The notes: generated by a model not told the origin, from the letters alone. 60,966 bases of DNA from Caballeronia udeis (GCF_001544555.2 NZ_FCOK02000059.1:1-60966), one strand, 5' to 3'. Positions 25,378 through 34,899 are shown, numbered from the stretch's first letter. A program made the numbers and translations.

Positions 25378-26763
25378 ATGAGCGTTGAAAAACCAGAAGG
25401 ACACGGAATCGTCGGCGAAAAACTCGGTGCCTGGATTGCCGGTGCCCAAGCGTCGGCGTTGCCTGCTCAGACGGTCGAGATCGCCCGTCTGTTGTTGCTC
25501 GATGTGACGGGTTTGTGCATCTCCGGCCGCGACGAAGACTACATCCACGCTACGCTGCAGGCCACCGATCCGGGTGGCGCCTGCACGGCGCTCGGCCACG
25601 CGAATAGTTTCAGTGCATTCGATGCGGCACTGATCAACGGCACCGCCGCGCACGGTGAAGACTACGACGACACCTTCGAGGGCGGTCCGGTGCATTCGGG
25701 TGCGGTGGTCGTGCCTGCGGTGCTTGCGGCGTGCGAACGCGAAGGACTCGGTGGCGACGCATTGTTGCGCGGCATCGCGGTCGGCGCGGAACTGATGTGC
25801 CGACTGAGTCTCGTCGCTCCGCGCGCGATCCACACCGCCGGTTTCCATCCGACCGCCGTGATCGGCGCACTCGCGGCAGCGGGTGGCGTCGCGGCTGCGC
25901 TGCGTCTGAATGCGCAACAGGCGAGCTCGGCGCTCGGTATCGCGGGCAGCATGGCAGCGGGGATCATCGAGTATCTGGCCGAAGGAACGTCGACCAAGCG
26001 GATGCACGCTGGATGGGCCGCGCAGTCAGGCATTCGCGCTGCGCTGATGGCGCGTGGCGGCTTCGACGGCCCGCGCACCGTGCTCGAAGGCAAGCATGGC
26101 TTCTTCAAGGCGTTCGCACCCTCTCGCACGCCCGATTTCTCTCCACTGCTCGATACGCTCGGCTCGTCGTGGATCATGGAGACGATCGCGTTCAAACCCT
26201 ACGCGTGCGGCACGATGACCCAGCCGTATATCGATTGCGCCGTCGCACTCGCGGAGCGTGGCGTGCAAGCGGACCAGATTCACGACATCGTGTGCGAAGT
26301 CGGCGAAGGCACGGTGCATCGCTTGTGGGAAGAGCTCGCCGTCAAGCATCGGCCGCCGACCGCTTACGCCGCCAAATTCAGCACACCTTTCTGCATGGCC
26401 GTGGGTTTCTTTGATCGCAAGGCGGGCTTCAGCCAGTTCACCGAAACGCGCATTCACGATCCGGCGGTGCTCGCGCTGGCCGGCAAGATCCGCTACGTGA
26501 TCGATCCGGACAACGAGTATCCGGCCAATTTCACCGGCCATCTGCGCGCGACGCTCAACGACGGCACAGTTCAGGAAGTGCATCAGCCGCATATGCGCGG
26601 CGGTACGCGCGAACCGCTGTCGCGTTCCGAACTCGCGGCCAAATTCACCGACAACGCGCAGCACGGCGGCTGGAGCGCAGCACTCGCCGACGAGGCGCGC
26701 GTATGGTGCGAGACGGTGTTCGACGAGCCGGCAGTCGGCTCGATCGTACGGTTCCGGCAATAA
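25378..26763 (+). CDS. MmgE/PrpD family protein, second paralogue
   Basis: This 461-residue protein belongs to the same family as the gene at 23002-24360 but is diverged from it: LLLDVTGLCISGRDEDY, INGTAAHGEDYDDTFEGGPVHSGAVVVPA, KRMHAGWAAQSGIRAALMA, and FKPYACGTMTQPYIDCAVAL. The EDYDDTF and KPYACG segments are the cleft motifs. The ATG chosen has GGAG ten bases upstream. It is 74 bp after the GntR gene in the same direction and probably cotranscribed. Two distinct MmgE/PrpD enzymes around one regulator suggest sequential dehydration or epimerisation steps on one organic acid. Confidence 0.85.
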   Translation: MSVEKPEGHGIVGEKLGAWIAGAQASALPAQTVEIARLLLLDVTGLCISGRDEDYIHATLQATDPGGACTALGHANSFSAFDAALINGTAAHGEDYDDTFEGGPVHSGAVVVPAVLAACEREGLGGDALLRGIAVGAELMCRLSLVAPRAIHTAGFHPTAVIGALAAAGGVAAALRLNAQQASSALGIAGSMAAGIIEYLAEGTSTKRMHAGWAAQSGIRAALMARGGFDGPRTVLEGKHGFFKAFAPSRTPDFSPLLDTLGSSWIMETIAFKPYACGTMTQPYIDCAVALAERGVQADQIHDIVCEVGEGTVHRLWEELAVKHRPPTAYAAKFSTPFCMAVGFFDRKAGFSQFTETRIHDPAVLALAGKIRYVIDPDNEYPANFTGHLRATLNDGTVQEVHQPHMRGGTREPLSRSELAAKFTDNAQHGGWSAALADEARVWCETVFDEPAVGSIVRFRQ

Positions 26764-27478
26764 CCCGATCGATACGGGTGACGCTCACAACGCCCCCTTA
26801 CCTTCGGATGATTGGGAAGCGGAGTTTTGCTGCACTTCGGCATTGCCGGCTTCACTGCCGGCTTCACTGATGCCACTTATCGTGGCAATGCGTTCGTCCC
26901 CGGCGTCAAGATCTGCTCACGGCTCGCAGGCTGCTTGATAAAGCCGTCCAATAGCGCTTTTTGTTGCCGCAACAGGTTCGGTTTTTCATTGAACCGGTAA
27001 AGTCGTCCGGTCGCAACGCTGCAATTGAATTTCTGTCGGATAAAATTTACTTCCGAGCTAACAGCGCCGAATTGCCGGTACGGTAAATGACTTGCATTTC
27101 GCATTCGTTAAGGGAAATTCCGCCATACCGGTGATCGCCTGCGGCCCCAATGGGGAGAACCCGTTTGCCGGACAGGCCATCGATAAGCGCGATAAGACCT
27201 TTAACCACGTCCATTATTTGGGCTGAGTGCCACTTCGCTCCGCGCCTGAATTTCATATTCCGCAGCCATTTCTGCTTTTCCGGTTTGGAAAGCTTCAATA
27301 ATTATTGGCACGGCGTACAATTGATTCGCCATAATTCCAAAAGCGCATAGCGCCGCAGCAACTATTGTTACGGACGCGCTCATGGACTTAGAGAAGTCTT
27401 GTCACAACATTGCAATGCGACGCGGCTCGGCGCTCTGGTTTTATTCTCACTCGTTAGCTCTAAATTTTGGATACGCTC
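26764..27478. other. Long intergenic region, lower GC
   Basis: The base composition drops here. The one frame worth naming is on the minus strand at 27201-27383. The last 90 bases before the cold-shock gene probably form its 5' untranslated leader. I see no RNA gene with confidence. Confidence 0.35.
27201..27383 (-). CDS. Possible small membrane or exported protein
   Basis: A 60-codon frame begins MSASVTIVAAALCAFGIMA, a convincing hydrophobic segment, and continues with polar residues to NNGRG. The start lacks a good ribosome-binding site, and I know no family. The neighbouring cold-shock gene is divergent. Confidence 0.25.
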   Translation of the reverse strand: MSASVTIVAAALCAFGIMANQLYAVPIIIEAFQTGKAEMAAEYEIQARSEVALSPNNGRG

Positions 27479-27682
27479 ATGGCAACCGGTACGGTCAAAT
27501 GGTTCAACGATGCAAAAGGCTTCGGCTTCATCACACCCGATGACGGCGGCGAAGATCTGTTCGCACACTTTTCGGAAATCAAGGCAGAAGGCTTCAAGAG
27601 CCTTCAGGAAAATCAGAAGGTAACGTTTGAGGTAAAACAGGGGCCCAAGGGCAAGCAGGCATCGAACATCGTGCCGGCCTAA
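27479..27682 (+). CDS. Cold-shock protein, CspA family
   Basis: This 67-residue protein is a single cold-shock domain with RNP1 KGFGFI and RNP2 DLFAHF, beginning MATGTVKWFNDAKGFGF and ending KQASNIVPA. Such proteins bind single-stranded RNA and DNA and keep transcripts unfolded. A start four codons earlier is out of line with the family. A long AT-rich leader upstream is typical of cold-shock messages. The gene is followed by stacked terminator hairpins. Confidence 0.95.
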   Translation: MATGTVKWFNDAKGFGFITPDDGGEDLFAHFSEIKAEGFKSLQENQKVTFEVKQGPKGKQASNIVPA

Positions 27683-27689
27683 GTTTTAT

Positions 27690-27763
27690 CCGGCCGTCAC
27701 GGCGGCCGGTTTTCATCCGTCCCGCGGATGAAAACGGGGCGCGGCCATCCTTGGCCACGCCCC
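27690..27763. terminator. Three stacked hairpins between convergent genes
   Basis: First, CCGGCC (27690-27695) pairs with GGCCGG (27704-27709) and is followed by TTTT on the plus strand. Second, GTTTTCATCCG (27709-27719) pairs with CGGATGAAAAC (27725-27735). Third, 27736-27763 folds into a long GC stem with GGGGCG and CGCCCC ends, followed on the minus strand by GTTTTC. The set can stop both the cold-shock gene and the convergent acyl-CoA-dehydrogenase-like gene. Confidence 0.7.
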
Positions 27764-27824
27764 GTAGCAGGGTTTTTGCGTGCCAACACACGGTCAAAGA
27801 CTCCGCGCTTCGCTCTATCCCTAT

Positions 27825-29123
27825 CTATCTGCCAGTCCTGGCGAATGTATCGTCTTGCACCACCGTTTTTCCACCCTGTACCGCGCCTTGTTTGAAGGCG
27901 GGCACGGCCGTATCCGCGGCGGAATGCGACAGGCTGAATCGCTCCTCGGGCGCAGTCCCATTCAAATGATAATTGCCGATGGCAGCCTCCCGCTGGATCG
28001 CCGGATTATGCGATGCAATGACGCGTGCGTTACGCCAATGTCGATCAAGCCGGCGTGCTTCGCTCGTGGCCGACGCCCCGCCCACTTCGAATAGCAGCGT
28101 GGCTGCCTCAAGCACTTGCTCCAGCACAATTTGCTGCGCCTGATAGGCTTCGATATCGACGGCAATGTAGTCCGCCGTCGTCGCCACGCCAGCGTTGCGC
28201 GCCCGATGCACCCGGTCGAGCGCCGAGGCTACTGACTCAACCAGCGCTTCAGCCGAATACGCGAGACTCGCCAGGCGCCCCACTACGCGATGCACGAGCG
28301 GATTGTCACGCGGGCTCGACTGCCCCGCTACGCCGAACGTGCGTGTACGGCCCTGAACGAAGGCCACGCCGTCGCGCAAAACCGCGCGTGCGATACCTGC
28401 AAGCGTAGCCAGATGCACGGCCTGGTAGAACGCGGTAAGCAACGAATTGCGACGCGGCTCCGAGGCCTTGTAGCGCGACAGGATCTGATCGACGGGAACC
28501 CGCACGTTATCAAAACGTGTTGTACCGCTAGCGGTCAGGCGCTGGCCGAAACCGTCCCAGTCGTCGGTACGCGCGACACCCGGCGCATCGCTTCGAACCA
28601 GCACGTGGAGATCGGTCTGCGCGTCGTGCGCAGCTACGTTGATCCATTCCGAATAGAGCGTACCCGTGCTGTAGTACTTCTCCCCGTTCAGGAGAACAAA
28701 GCCCGCGTCTGCGTCGGGCGTGACGGTCACGCTGTTGTGCGTGGAGCCGGTGCGCTCCGATGTAGCCGCGCCAATTGTCTCCCCTTTCGCGACACGACCC
28801 AGCCAGCGCTCGCGGGTTGCGTCATCGCCGGATTCGAGTTGCTGCTCGATGAAACCGGAATGCGCGCGAATGATCTGCGGCAGGTTCGAATCGGCTTCGC
28901 CCAGACGCGTCAGCAGACGGAAATACTGCGGCAGCGAGACGCCGCTGCCGCCATATTCGCGCGGTACCCGCAAGGCGGTAAAACCGCTGTCTTTCAAACT
29001 CTGGACGGCATCGCGAGCGAGTTCACGGCCTTGCTCGCGTTCTATGGTGCCTTTGCCGATCTGCTCGAATATCTCCGCGAAACGCGCTTCGAGCGCAGCG
29101 TCCGCCGGTGCTGACGTCGTCAT
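27825..29123 (-). CDS. DszC/SfnC-like flavin monooxygenase (acyl-CoA dehydrogenase fold)
   Basis: This 432-residue protein has the acyl-CoA dehydrogenase fold but belongs to the monooxygenase branch that includes DszC and dibenzothiophene- or sulfone-related enzymes: GFTALRVPREYGGSGVSLPQYFRLL, ETIGAATSERTGSTHNSV, GEKYYSTGTLYSEWINVAA, WDGFGQRLTASGTTRFDNVRV and a C-terminal HWRNARVIASHNPAIQR. The HWRNAR segment is typical of DszC-like proteins. It is divergent from an NtaA/DszA-like gene, and the two probably serve the oxidation of an organosulfur or related compound with reduced flavin. Confidence 0.75.
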   Translation of the reverse strand: MTTSAPADAALEARFAEIFEQIGKGTIEREQGRELARDAVQSLKDSGFTALRVPREYGGSGVSLPQYFRLLTRLGEADSNLPQIIRAHSGFIEQQLESGDDATRERWLGRVAKGETIGAATSERTGSTHNSVTVTPDADAGFVLLNGEKYYSTGTLYSEWINVAAHDAQTDLHVLVRSDAPGVARTDDWDGFGQRLTASGTTRFDNVRVPVDQILSRYKASEPRRNSLLTAFYQAVHLATLAGIARAVLRDGVAFVQGRTRTFGVAGQSSPRDNPLVHRVVGRLASLAYSAEALVESVASALDRVHRARNAGVATTADYIAVDIEAYQAQQIVLEQVLEAATLLFEVGGASATSEARRLDRHWRNARVIASHNPAIQREAAIGNYHLNGTAPEERFSLSHSAADTAVPAFKQGAVQGGKTVVQDDTFARTGR

Positions 29124-29506
29124 TCACTTCTCCACAATTTGCACAGGTGCGAACGATGAGGATAAGTGCCACGCCAAGCCGCCGGCAACGAACGATAGGT
29201 GCTAACGATATGCGCTTGCCGGGTTTTGCAGGCTTGTTCTTAAGTCGTTCTTCGCTGGTTCTTCGCTGGTTCCTCATGCCGCGCGGTGAATGCGGTTTAT
29301 TGCCTTAGTGCTCTGACGTATATCGATCGGCGGATTTATTGGTCGCGTTACACGGCTGTCCGGTCAAGAATCCAAAGCGAGCATCTCGGTCTGGCACGTC
29401 CCGAGAACCAGCGCTTGTGGCGCAAAAGCGCCTGAGCATGCACCTGGATCATCGGGCTCATGCCTGACGATGCCCCCTTTCACGAAGTAACCCGAACCCA
29501 CACTCC
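29124..29506. other. Divergent promoter region of the two flavin monooxygenases
   Basis: It holds a tandem 11-bp repeat (TTCTTCGCTGG, 29249-29270) and no convincing gene. A TGGCACG at 29393 lacks the TTGC half of a sigma-54 promoter. Confidence 0.35.
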
Positions 29507-30871
29507 ATGGCCAAGCGAACCGGACAATTGCGCCTAGGCGCTTTTCTTTATCCCGCAGGACATCACATTGCCGCGTGGCGTCACGCGGACGCACAGGCCG
29601 ACGCCGGCGTGAATTTCCGGCACTACGTGCAGCTCGCCCAAGCGGCGCAAGCAGCGAAATTCGATCTCGTGTTTCTCGCCGATGGCGTGGGCACCCGTGG
29701 CGATAACCTGGACTTCCTGAGCCGTACCGCGCACAGCTACATCGCGCAGTTCGAGCCCATCACGCTGCTGTCCGCACTGGCTGCCGTGACAGAAACCATT
29801 GGCCTGGTCGGCACGGCGTCGACCAGCTTCAACGAGCCGTATCACATCGCCCGCAAGTTTGCGTCGCTCGACCATATCAGCGGCGGTCGCGCGGGATGGA
29901 ACCTCGTTACTTCGTCGAATGAACACGAAGCGAAGAACTTCAATCGCGAGAAGCATTTCGATCATGGGGAGCGCTATGAACGGGCGACCGAGTTCGCGGA
30001 AGTGGTCGATCGTCTCTGGGATAGTTGGGAGGACGATGCATTCTTGCGCGACAAGGAGAAAGGCCGCTTCTTCGATCCCACCAAACGCCATGTCCTCGAT
30101 CACAAAGGACGTTTCTTCCAGGTCAAGGGGCCGTTGAACGTCGCGCGCTCTCCGCAAGGTCAGCCGGTAGTCGTGCAGGCGGGATCATCGGAAGCCGGCC
30201 GGGCGTTGGCCGCACGCACCGCCGAGGTTATCTTCACGGCGCAGCAAACCCTTCAGGACGCGATCGATTTTTATGCCGATGTCAAAGGCCGCCTCGACCA
30301 GCACGGGCGTCATCCGGATGAGCTGAAGATCATGCCCGGCGTGATGCCCATTGTCGGGCGGACTGAAAGCGAGGCCCGCGAGAAGTTCGAGCATCTGCAA
30401 TCGCTGATTGACCCGGCGGTAGGTCTCGCATTGGTCTCGGGTCTCACCGGTGGCTTCGACCTGTCGGCTTACCCGCTCGATGGCCCGATTCCCGAGCTGC
30501 CAGAGACAAACGCGAGCAAGAGCCGTCAACTGCTCACGCTTGAATTGGCACGGCGCGAAAACCTGACGATTCGGCAGCTTTATCTGCGCGTGGCGGGCGC
30601 ACGCGGACATTGGCAAGTGGTCGGGACGCCTGAGCAGATCGCGGATCAACTGGAAGAACGCTTCGTCCACCATGGCGCCGACGGCTACAACATCATGCCC
30701 GCGGTTCTGCCGGGCAGCCTGACGGATTTCATCGAACTGGTACTGCCGGAGTTGCGTCGCCGTGGATTGTTTCGCACGGAGTATGAGGGCCGGACGCTGC
30801 GCGCGAATCTTGGTCTTGCGCAGCCCGTTAACCGTTACTCGGCGGAGAAGGCCAGCGCGGTAGCCGCCTGA
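29507..30871 (+). CDS. NtaA/SnaA/DszA-family FMN-dependent monooxygenase
   Basis: This 454-residue luciferase-like protein carries LGAFLYPAGHHIAAWRHADA, DLVFLADGVGTRGDN, YHIARKFASLDHISGGRAGWNLVTSSNEHEAKNF, QPVVVQAGSSEAGRALAARTAEVIFTA and a C-terminal YNIMPAVLPGSLTDFIELVLPELRRRG. The pattern fits the group that includes DszA and nitrilotriacetate monooxygenase. It needs reduced FMN from a reductase not encoded nearby. Divergent pairing with the DszC-like gene supports a role in scavenging sulfur from organic compounds, which I infer rather than see. Confidence 0.82.
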   Translation: MAKRTGQLRLGAFLYPAGHHIAAWRHADAQADAGVNFRHYVQLAQAAQAAKFDLVFLADGVGTRGDNLDFLSRTAHSYIAQFEPITLLSALAAVTETIGLVGTASTSFNEPYHIARKFASLDHISGGRAGWNLVTSSNEHEAKNFNREKHFDHGERYERATEFAEVVDRLWDSWEDDAFLRDKEKGRFFDPTKRHVLDHKGRFFQVKGPLNVARSPQGQPVVVQAGSSEAGRALAARTAEVIFTAQQTLQDAIDFYADVKGRLDQHGRHPDELKIMPGVMPIVGRTESEAREKFEHLQSLIDPAVGLALVSGLTGGFDLSAYPLDGPIPELPETNASKSRQLLTLELARRENLTIRQLYLRVAGARGHWQVVGTPEQIADQLEERFVHHGADGYNIMPAVLPGSLTDFIELVLPELRRRGLFRTEYEGRTLRANLGLAQPVNRYSAEKASAVAA

Positions 30872-30967
30872 GCGGATTGGGGCCAGCCCTGCATAGAGGC
30901 AAATCTCACGCGGAACCCGCGCACCCACTAAAATCCTTGGAAAGGAAACATTTTCCAAGGCGGGCAT

Positions 30968-33334
30968 CTGAGCGGGCATCAACAAGGTTTTATTCTGACG
31001 CGTCACTGGCGGGACACCGCCGATGGGACGGAGGTCGAATTCTGGCTGGCGACGGATGAGGGTCCCCGCCACCTGCGGCTGCGCCCGCAGGATTCGGTGG
31101 CATTCATTCCAGCCGAGCAACGCGAGCGCGCCGAAACCGTCCTACAGCGCGAGAAGCAGGTGGAACTCCGCCCGCTGGATCTGGTTGACTTCAGCCATCG
31201 GCCGGTCTTGGGCCTCTATAGCAAGCAGTATCGGCAACTGACGGGGTTGGAAAGGCGCTTGAAGCAGGGCGGCGTCGATGTCTACGAAGCCGATGTCTTT
31301 CCGCCGGACCGCTACATGATGGAGCGCTTCATCACGGCGCCGGTCGTGTTCACCGGCGAGTCTCATGGAGACGGTCCGCTTCTGAACAGCGAGTTGAAAC
31401 CCGCGTCGGGTTATCGGCCGAAGTTGAAACTGGTGTCGCTCGACATAGAAACCAGCGCGAAGGCCGAGCTATATTCCATCGCGCTCGAAGGCTGCGGCGA
31501 GCGTCAGGTTTATATGCTGGGACCGCCCAACGGGGACAGCAGCGACATCGACTTCAAGCTTGAATACTGCGAAAGCCGCCCTCTCCTGCTGGAAAAACTC
31601 AACGCGTGGCTTGAGAAGTATGATCCCGACGCGATCATCGGCTGGAACCTGGTTCAGTTCGATTTGCGCGTATTGCAGGAGCACTCGCAGCAGTACCAGG
31701 TTCCACTGCGGCTGGGTCGTGGCGGGAGCGTGATGGAATGGCGGCAGCACGGCCTCACTCAAAACCATTTCTTCGCGGGCGCGGCGGGACGATTGCTGAT
31801 CGATGGTATTGAAGCGCTCAGGTCAGCAACGTGGACCTTCCCTTCATTCAGCCTCGAATATGTTGCACAGACCGTACTGGGTGAAGGCAAGGCCATCGAC
31901 AACCCTTACCAGCGGATGGACGAAATCCAGCGTCGTTTCGACGAAGACAAGCCCGCTCTCGCACGCTACAACCTGAAGGATTGCGAGCTGGTGACGCGGG
32001 TCTTTGCGAAGACGGAACTGCTGCCCTTCCTGCTCGAGCGCGCAACCGTCACGGGTCTGCCTGCGGACCGCAGCGGTGGATCAGTGGCTGCTTTTACGCA
32101 CTTGTATATGCCGCGGATGCATCGGCAAGGGTTCGTCGCGCCCAATCTGGGCGATGTCGCCGGGGCGGCAAGCCCCGGCGGATTCGTGATGAATTCGCGT
32201 CCGGGCCTTTACGACTCCGTGCTGGTCCTCGACTATAAAAGCCTGTACCCATCGATCATTCGCACCTTCCTTATCGATCCCGTCGGGCTGGTGGACGGTC
32301 TGCGGCATCCCGACGATCAGCACTCGGTGCCGGGTTTTCTCGGCGCGCGCTTCTCACGCACGCGTCATAGTTTGCCGGCCATCGTCGAGCAGGTCTGGAA
32401 AGGACGCGAGGAAGCCAAGCGCGAGCACAACAAGCCGCTCTCGCAAGCGTTGAAGATCATCATGAACGCGTTCTATGGCGTGCTGGGTTCCACGGGCTGC
32501 CGCTTCTTCGACCCTCGCCTTGCGTCATCCATCACCATGCGCGGGCATGAAATCATGCGCAAGACGCGTGAGCTGATTGAAGCCGAAGGATACGAAGTGA
32601 TTTATGGCGATACGGATTCCACATTCGTCTGGTTGAAGCAGGCTCGCAGCGAGGAAGAAGCGGCGCGTATTGGCGGGCAGCTCGTCAAGCATGTGAATGC
32701 ATGGTGGCAAGATCATGTACGGGAACGCTTCGGGCTGGAGAGCGCGCTTGAGCTGCAATTCGAACGACACTACCGGCGTTTTTTCATGCCCACGATTCGT
32801 GGCGCGGAAGAAGGCAGCAAGAAGCGTTACGCCGGTCTTAGCCTTCTGCCCGACGGCGGCGAAGAGGTGGTCTACAAGGGACTCGAAACTGTTCGCAGCG
32901 ATTGGACGCCACTTGCGCAGCGGTTCCAGCGGGAACTCTATTTGCGAATCTTCAAAGGTGAGCCGTATCAGGACTATGTTCGTGACTACGTGCGACGAAC
33001 GCTTAGCGGCGAATTTGATGAACTGCTCGTGTATAGAAAGCGCCTTCGGCGGCCGCTGGATGCGTATGAGCGCAACGTGCCGCCGCATGTCCGAGCGGCT
33101 CGCATGGCCGATGAATTCAACCGCGAGCGCGGCCGGCCGTTGCAGTATCAACGCGGCGGCTGGATCAACTATGTGATGACCAGCGCGGGACCGGAACCGC
33201 TTGAAACCCTGCGGTCGGCCATTGACTACGATCACTACCTGACACGGCAGTTGCAGCCTATTGCCGACGCTATCCTGCCGCTTTTGCGAAGCGAGTTTCA
33301 GGCGCTGGTTTCCGGTCAGCACGAGTTGTTTTAG
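30968..33334 (+). CDS. polB: DNA polymerase II (family B) with non-canonical start
   Basis: This is family B DNA polymerase II, used in lesion bypass and restart. From residue 7 it reads GFILTRHWRDTADGTEVEFWLAT, matching E. coli PolB residue for residue at many places. Exonuclease motif LDIET is near 159, polymerase motif A DYKSLYPSII near 422, motif B KIIMNAFYG near 496, and motif C YGDTDST near 547. From the CTG at 30968 it has 788 residues, close to the E. coli length of 783. The first in-frame ATG (31097) would remove 43 conserved residues. Between the in-frame stop at 30929 and the conserved region there is no ATG, GTG or TTG, only ATT at 30950 and CTG at 30968. Confidence 0.88.
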   Translation: MSGHQQGFILTRHWRDTADGTEVEFWLATDEGPRHLRLRPQDSVAFIPAEQRERAETVLQREKQVELRPLDLVDFSHRPVLGLYSKQYRQLTGLERRLKQGGVDVYEADVFPPDRYMMERFITAPVVFTGESHGDGPLLNSELKPASGYRPKLKLVSLDIETSAKAELYSIALEGCGERQVYMLGPPNGDSSDIDFKLEYCESRPLLLEKLNAWLEKYDPDAIIGWNLVQFDLRVLQEHSQQYQVPLRLGRGGSVMEWRQHGLTQNHFFAGAAGRLLIDGIEALRSATWTFPSFSLEYVAQTVLGEGKAIDNPYQRMDEIQRRFDEDKPALARYNLKDCELVTRVFAKTELLPFLLERATVTGLPADRSGGSVAAFTHLYMPRMHRQGFVAPNLGDVAGAASPGGFVMNSRPGLYDSVLVLDYKSLYPSIIRTFLIDPVGLVDGLRHPDDQHSVPGFLGARFSRTRHSLPAIVEQVWKGREEAKREHNKPLSQALKIIMNAFYGVLGSTGCRFFDPRLASSITMRGHEIMRKTRELIEAEGYEVIYGDTDSTFVWLKQARSEEEAARIGGQLVKHVNAWWQDHVRERFGLESALELQFERHYRRFFMPTIRGAEEGSKKRYAGLSLLPDGGEEVVYKGLETVRSDWTPLAQRFQRELYLRIFKGEPYQDYVRDYVRRTLSGEFDELLVYRKRLRRPLDAYERNVPPHVRAARMADEFNRERGRPLQYQRGGWINYVMTSAGPEPLETLRSAIDYDHYLTRQLQPIADAILPLLRSEFQALVSGQHELF

Positions 33335-33744
33335 CGGTGAGGATACCCACAGAAATTGTTGGCAAGGCTGTGGGGAAATTCATTGCGCGGTGTAACACAG
33401 GTTGGTCATCTCGCTAGCGCCTGTCAGGTGGATGCAACCACGGGCGCCGGTTTTATCCGCTTCGGCGCATGCTTGCCTGCTTGCGCGCCAGCCATAGGTC
33501 GTCATCCCGCAGATAGAGGTAGTGGATCGCTCAAGGGTGCACGTCAGCAAGCGACAGATAATTTAAGAATTTTCTTAGTGCTATAGATCGGCCATGAGGG
33601 GTCAATCAAAAATCCGACTCAAGTTAATATGGGTTACGAAGTAATTTATATGGAGTGCGACAAAAATGAACAAACGATTCCTTGACATTTAGTCAACCAG
33701 ATAGCCAAATGTAATCTTATTTACTTGATCTAGAGGCTTATAAG
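33335..33744. other. Intergenic region with hairpin repeat and promoter-like sequence
   Basis: It contains the first copy of a 27-bp hairpin repeat just after polB, then turns strongly AT-rich. At 33682-33696 a TTGAC-N5-GTCAA dyad precedes the beta-propeller gene; TTGACA there could act as a -35 element, but no well-spaced -10 is evident. Confidence 0.45.
33347..33373. repeat. 27-bp hairpin repeat, copy 1
   Basis: It begins CCACAG and ends CTGTGG, so it can form a 6-bp stem around the centre AAATTGTTGGCAAGG. An identical 27-bp copy lies at 35196-35222. This copy is 12 bp after the polB stop, where it could serve as a transcript end. Confidence 0.8.
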
Positions 33745-34899
33745 TTGAAACGCAATCTTAAAAAAGCCGTACTGAATGTGGGGAAAATTAGCTTCGGATT
33801 GGCTCTTGCCTTACAGGGGGCTAAAACGTTTGCCGATACGCAAATCGGCACATTCATCTACGCAGCATCGAACAAAAGCCACGAGGTTGTGAAGATTGAC
33901 GCGACGTCTTTCAAATTGATCAAGAAGATCGATTTACCCAACGCGACCTCTCCTTATGTTCTGGGCGTTGATCCCGCCCAGTCCCGTGTCTTCATGCAAA
34001 GAGACAGCGAAGACGCGTCGAAAGACAAACGTACGATCGATGTGATCAGCACGGAAACGGACATGATCACGCGCTCTGTCGATATCCCATTGCCGAGTGG
34101 TTACAGCGGCAGAATAACGGGACTCAATTTCTCGCCGGATGGAAGTAGAGCATTTATCTCGCTCACGGAAGGTGATTCCGTGCTCATGCTCAGCGGTGAT
34201 CTGACGAGACAGTTGGGTGTTATCAAAACGGGCCGTACTCCTTGGGGAGGCACACTTTCTCCTGACGGCGCCTGGCTCTATGTTCCTCACCAGGAGGGGA
34301 ATATAGCGATCATCAATACCGCAAGCGGCGTGCTCCAGGGCATCGTCAATGTGAAAGCTGGCGCGTCCAAGTGGACAGATGGAACCCTTTACCAGATCGT
34401 CGTCAGCCCGGATGGAAAAACGGTGTATGTAAAGGTAAATGGGCCATCCGCGAATGGCTATAACGCTGAGCTACTCGTGCTGCAACCCAACGCAGGTCAC
34501 AGCGAACTCACGCTGGTGAAACGTGTCGTCTTCCCGACCACGTTCTACGGCGATGTGCAGTTGACCGCTGATGGCAAAAAACTATACATGCCAAGCTGGG
34601 GCGGACCTGGGGGCCAAATGTTCATCGTTGACATGGAGACATATTCTGTGACCACAACGAAAATAGCGTCTCTCCTGCAAGCTAGCTCGTTTTCGATCAC
34701 TCGGGACGGCATGCGCATAGTTGCGGCGCAATCTCCCGCTGCGGGGAATGGTACGTCCGTTCCATCCATTATGTCGCTCGATCCGGCCAGCGATCTGGTA
34801 TCCGCCAAGGCCGATTGGGTACCCACCGTTTCCGGTCCCTCGTCCGTGTATCCCCAAGTCAGCTTCAAGTTGGTCAGTACAAATCCCATCTGCCGATAG
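33745..34899 (+). CDS. Exported beta-propeller (YVTN/YncE-like) protein
   Basis: This 384-residue protein starts at TTG with AGAGG upstream and has a signal peptide (VLNVGKISFGLALALQGAKTFA). The mature part shows repeated blades: GTFIYAASNKSHEVVKIDATSFKL, GLNFSPDGSRAFISLTEGDSVLML, GGTLSPDGAWLYVPHQEGNIAIINT, VSPDGKTVYVKVNG, and LTADGKKLYMPSWGG. The SPDG turns are classic for seven-bladed YVTN propellers. It ends NPICR. It lies alone in a low-GC setting unlike its neighbours, which may indicate acquisition. It is not closely similar to the propeller at 13047-14126. Confidence 0.7.
   Translation: MKRNLKKAVLNVGKISFGLALALQGAKTFADTQIGTFIYAASNKSHEVVKIDATSFKLIKKIDLPNATSPYVLGVDPAQSRVFMQRDSEDASKDKRTIDVISTETDMITRSVDIPLPSGYSGRITGLNFSPDGSRAFISLTEGDSVLMLSGDLTRQLGVIKTGRTPWGGTLSPDGAWLYVPHQEGNIAIINTASGVLQGIVNVKAGASKWTDGTLYQIVVSPDGKTVYVKVNGPSANGYNAELLVLQPNAGHSELTLVKRVVFPTTFYGDVQLTADGKKLYMPSWGGPGGQMFIVDMETYSVTTTKIASLLQASSFSITRDGMRIVAAQSPAAGNGTSVPSIMSLDPASDLVSAKADWVPTVSGPSSVYPQVSFKLVSTNPICR

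Noticed and set aside
29388..29404. TGGCACG as a sigma-54 promoter for the DszA/NtaA-like gene
   Set aside because: The TTGC half at the proper distance is missing.
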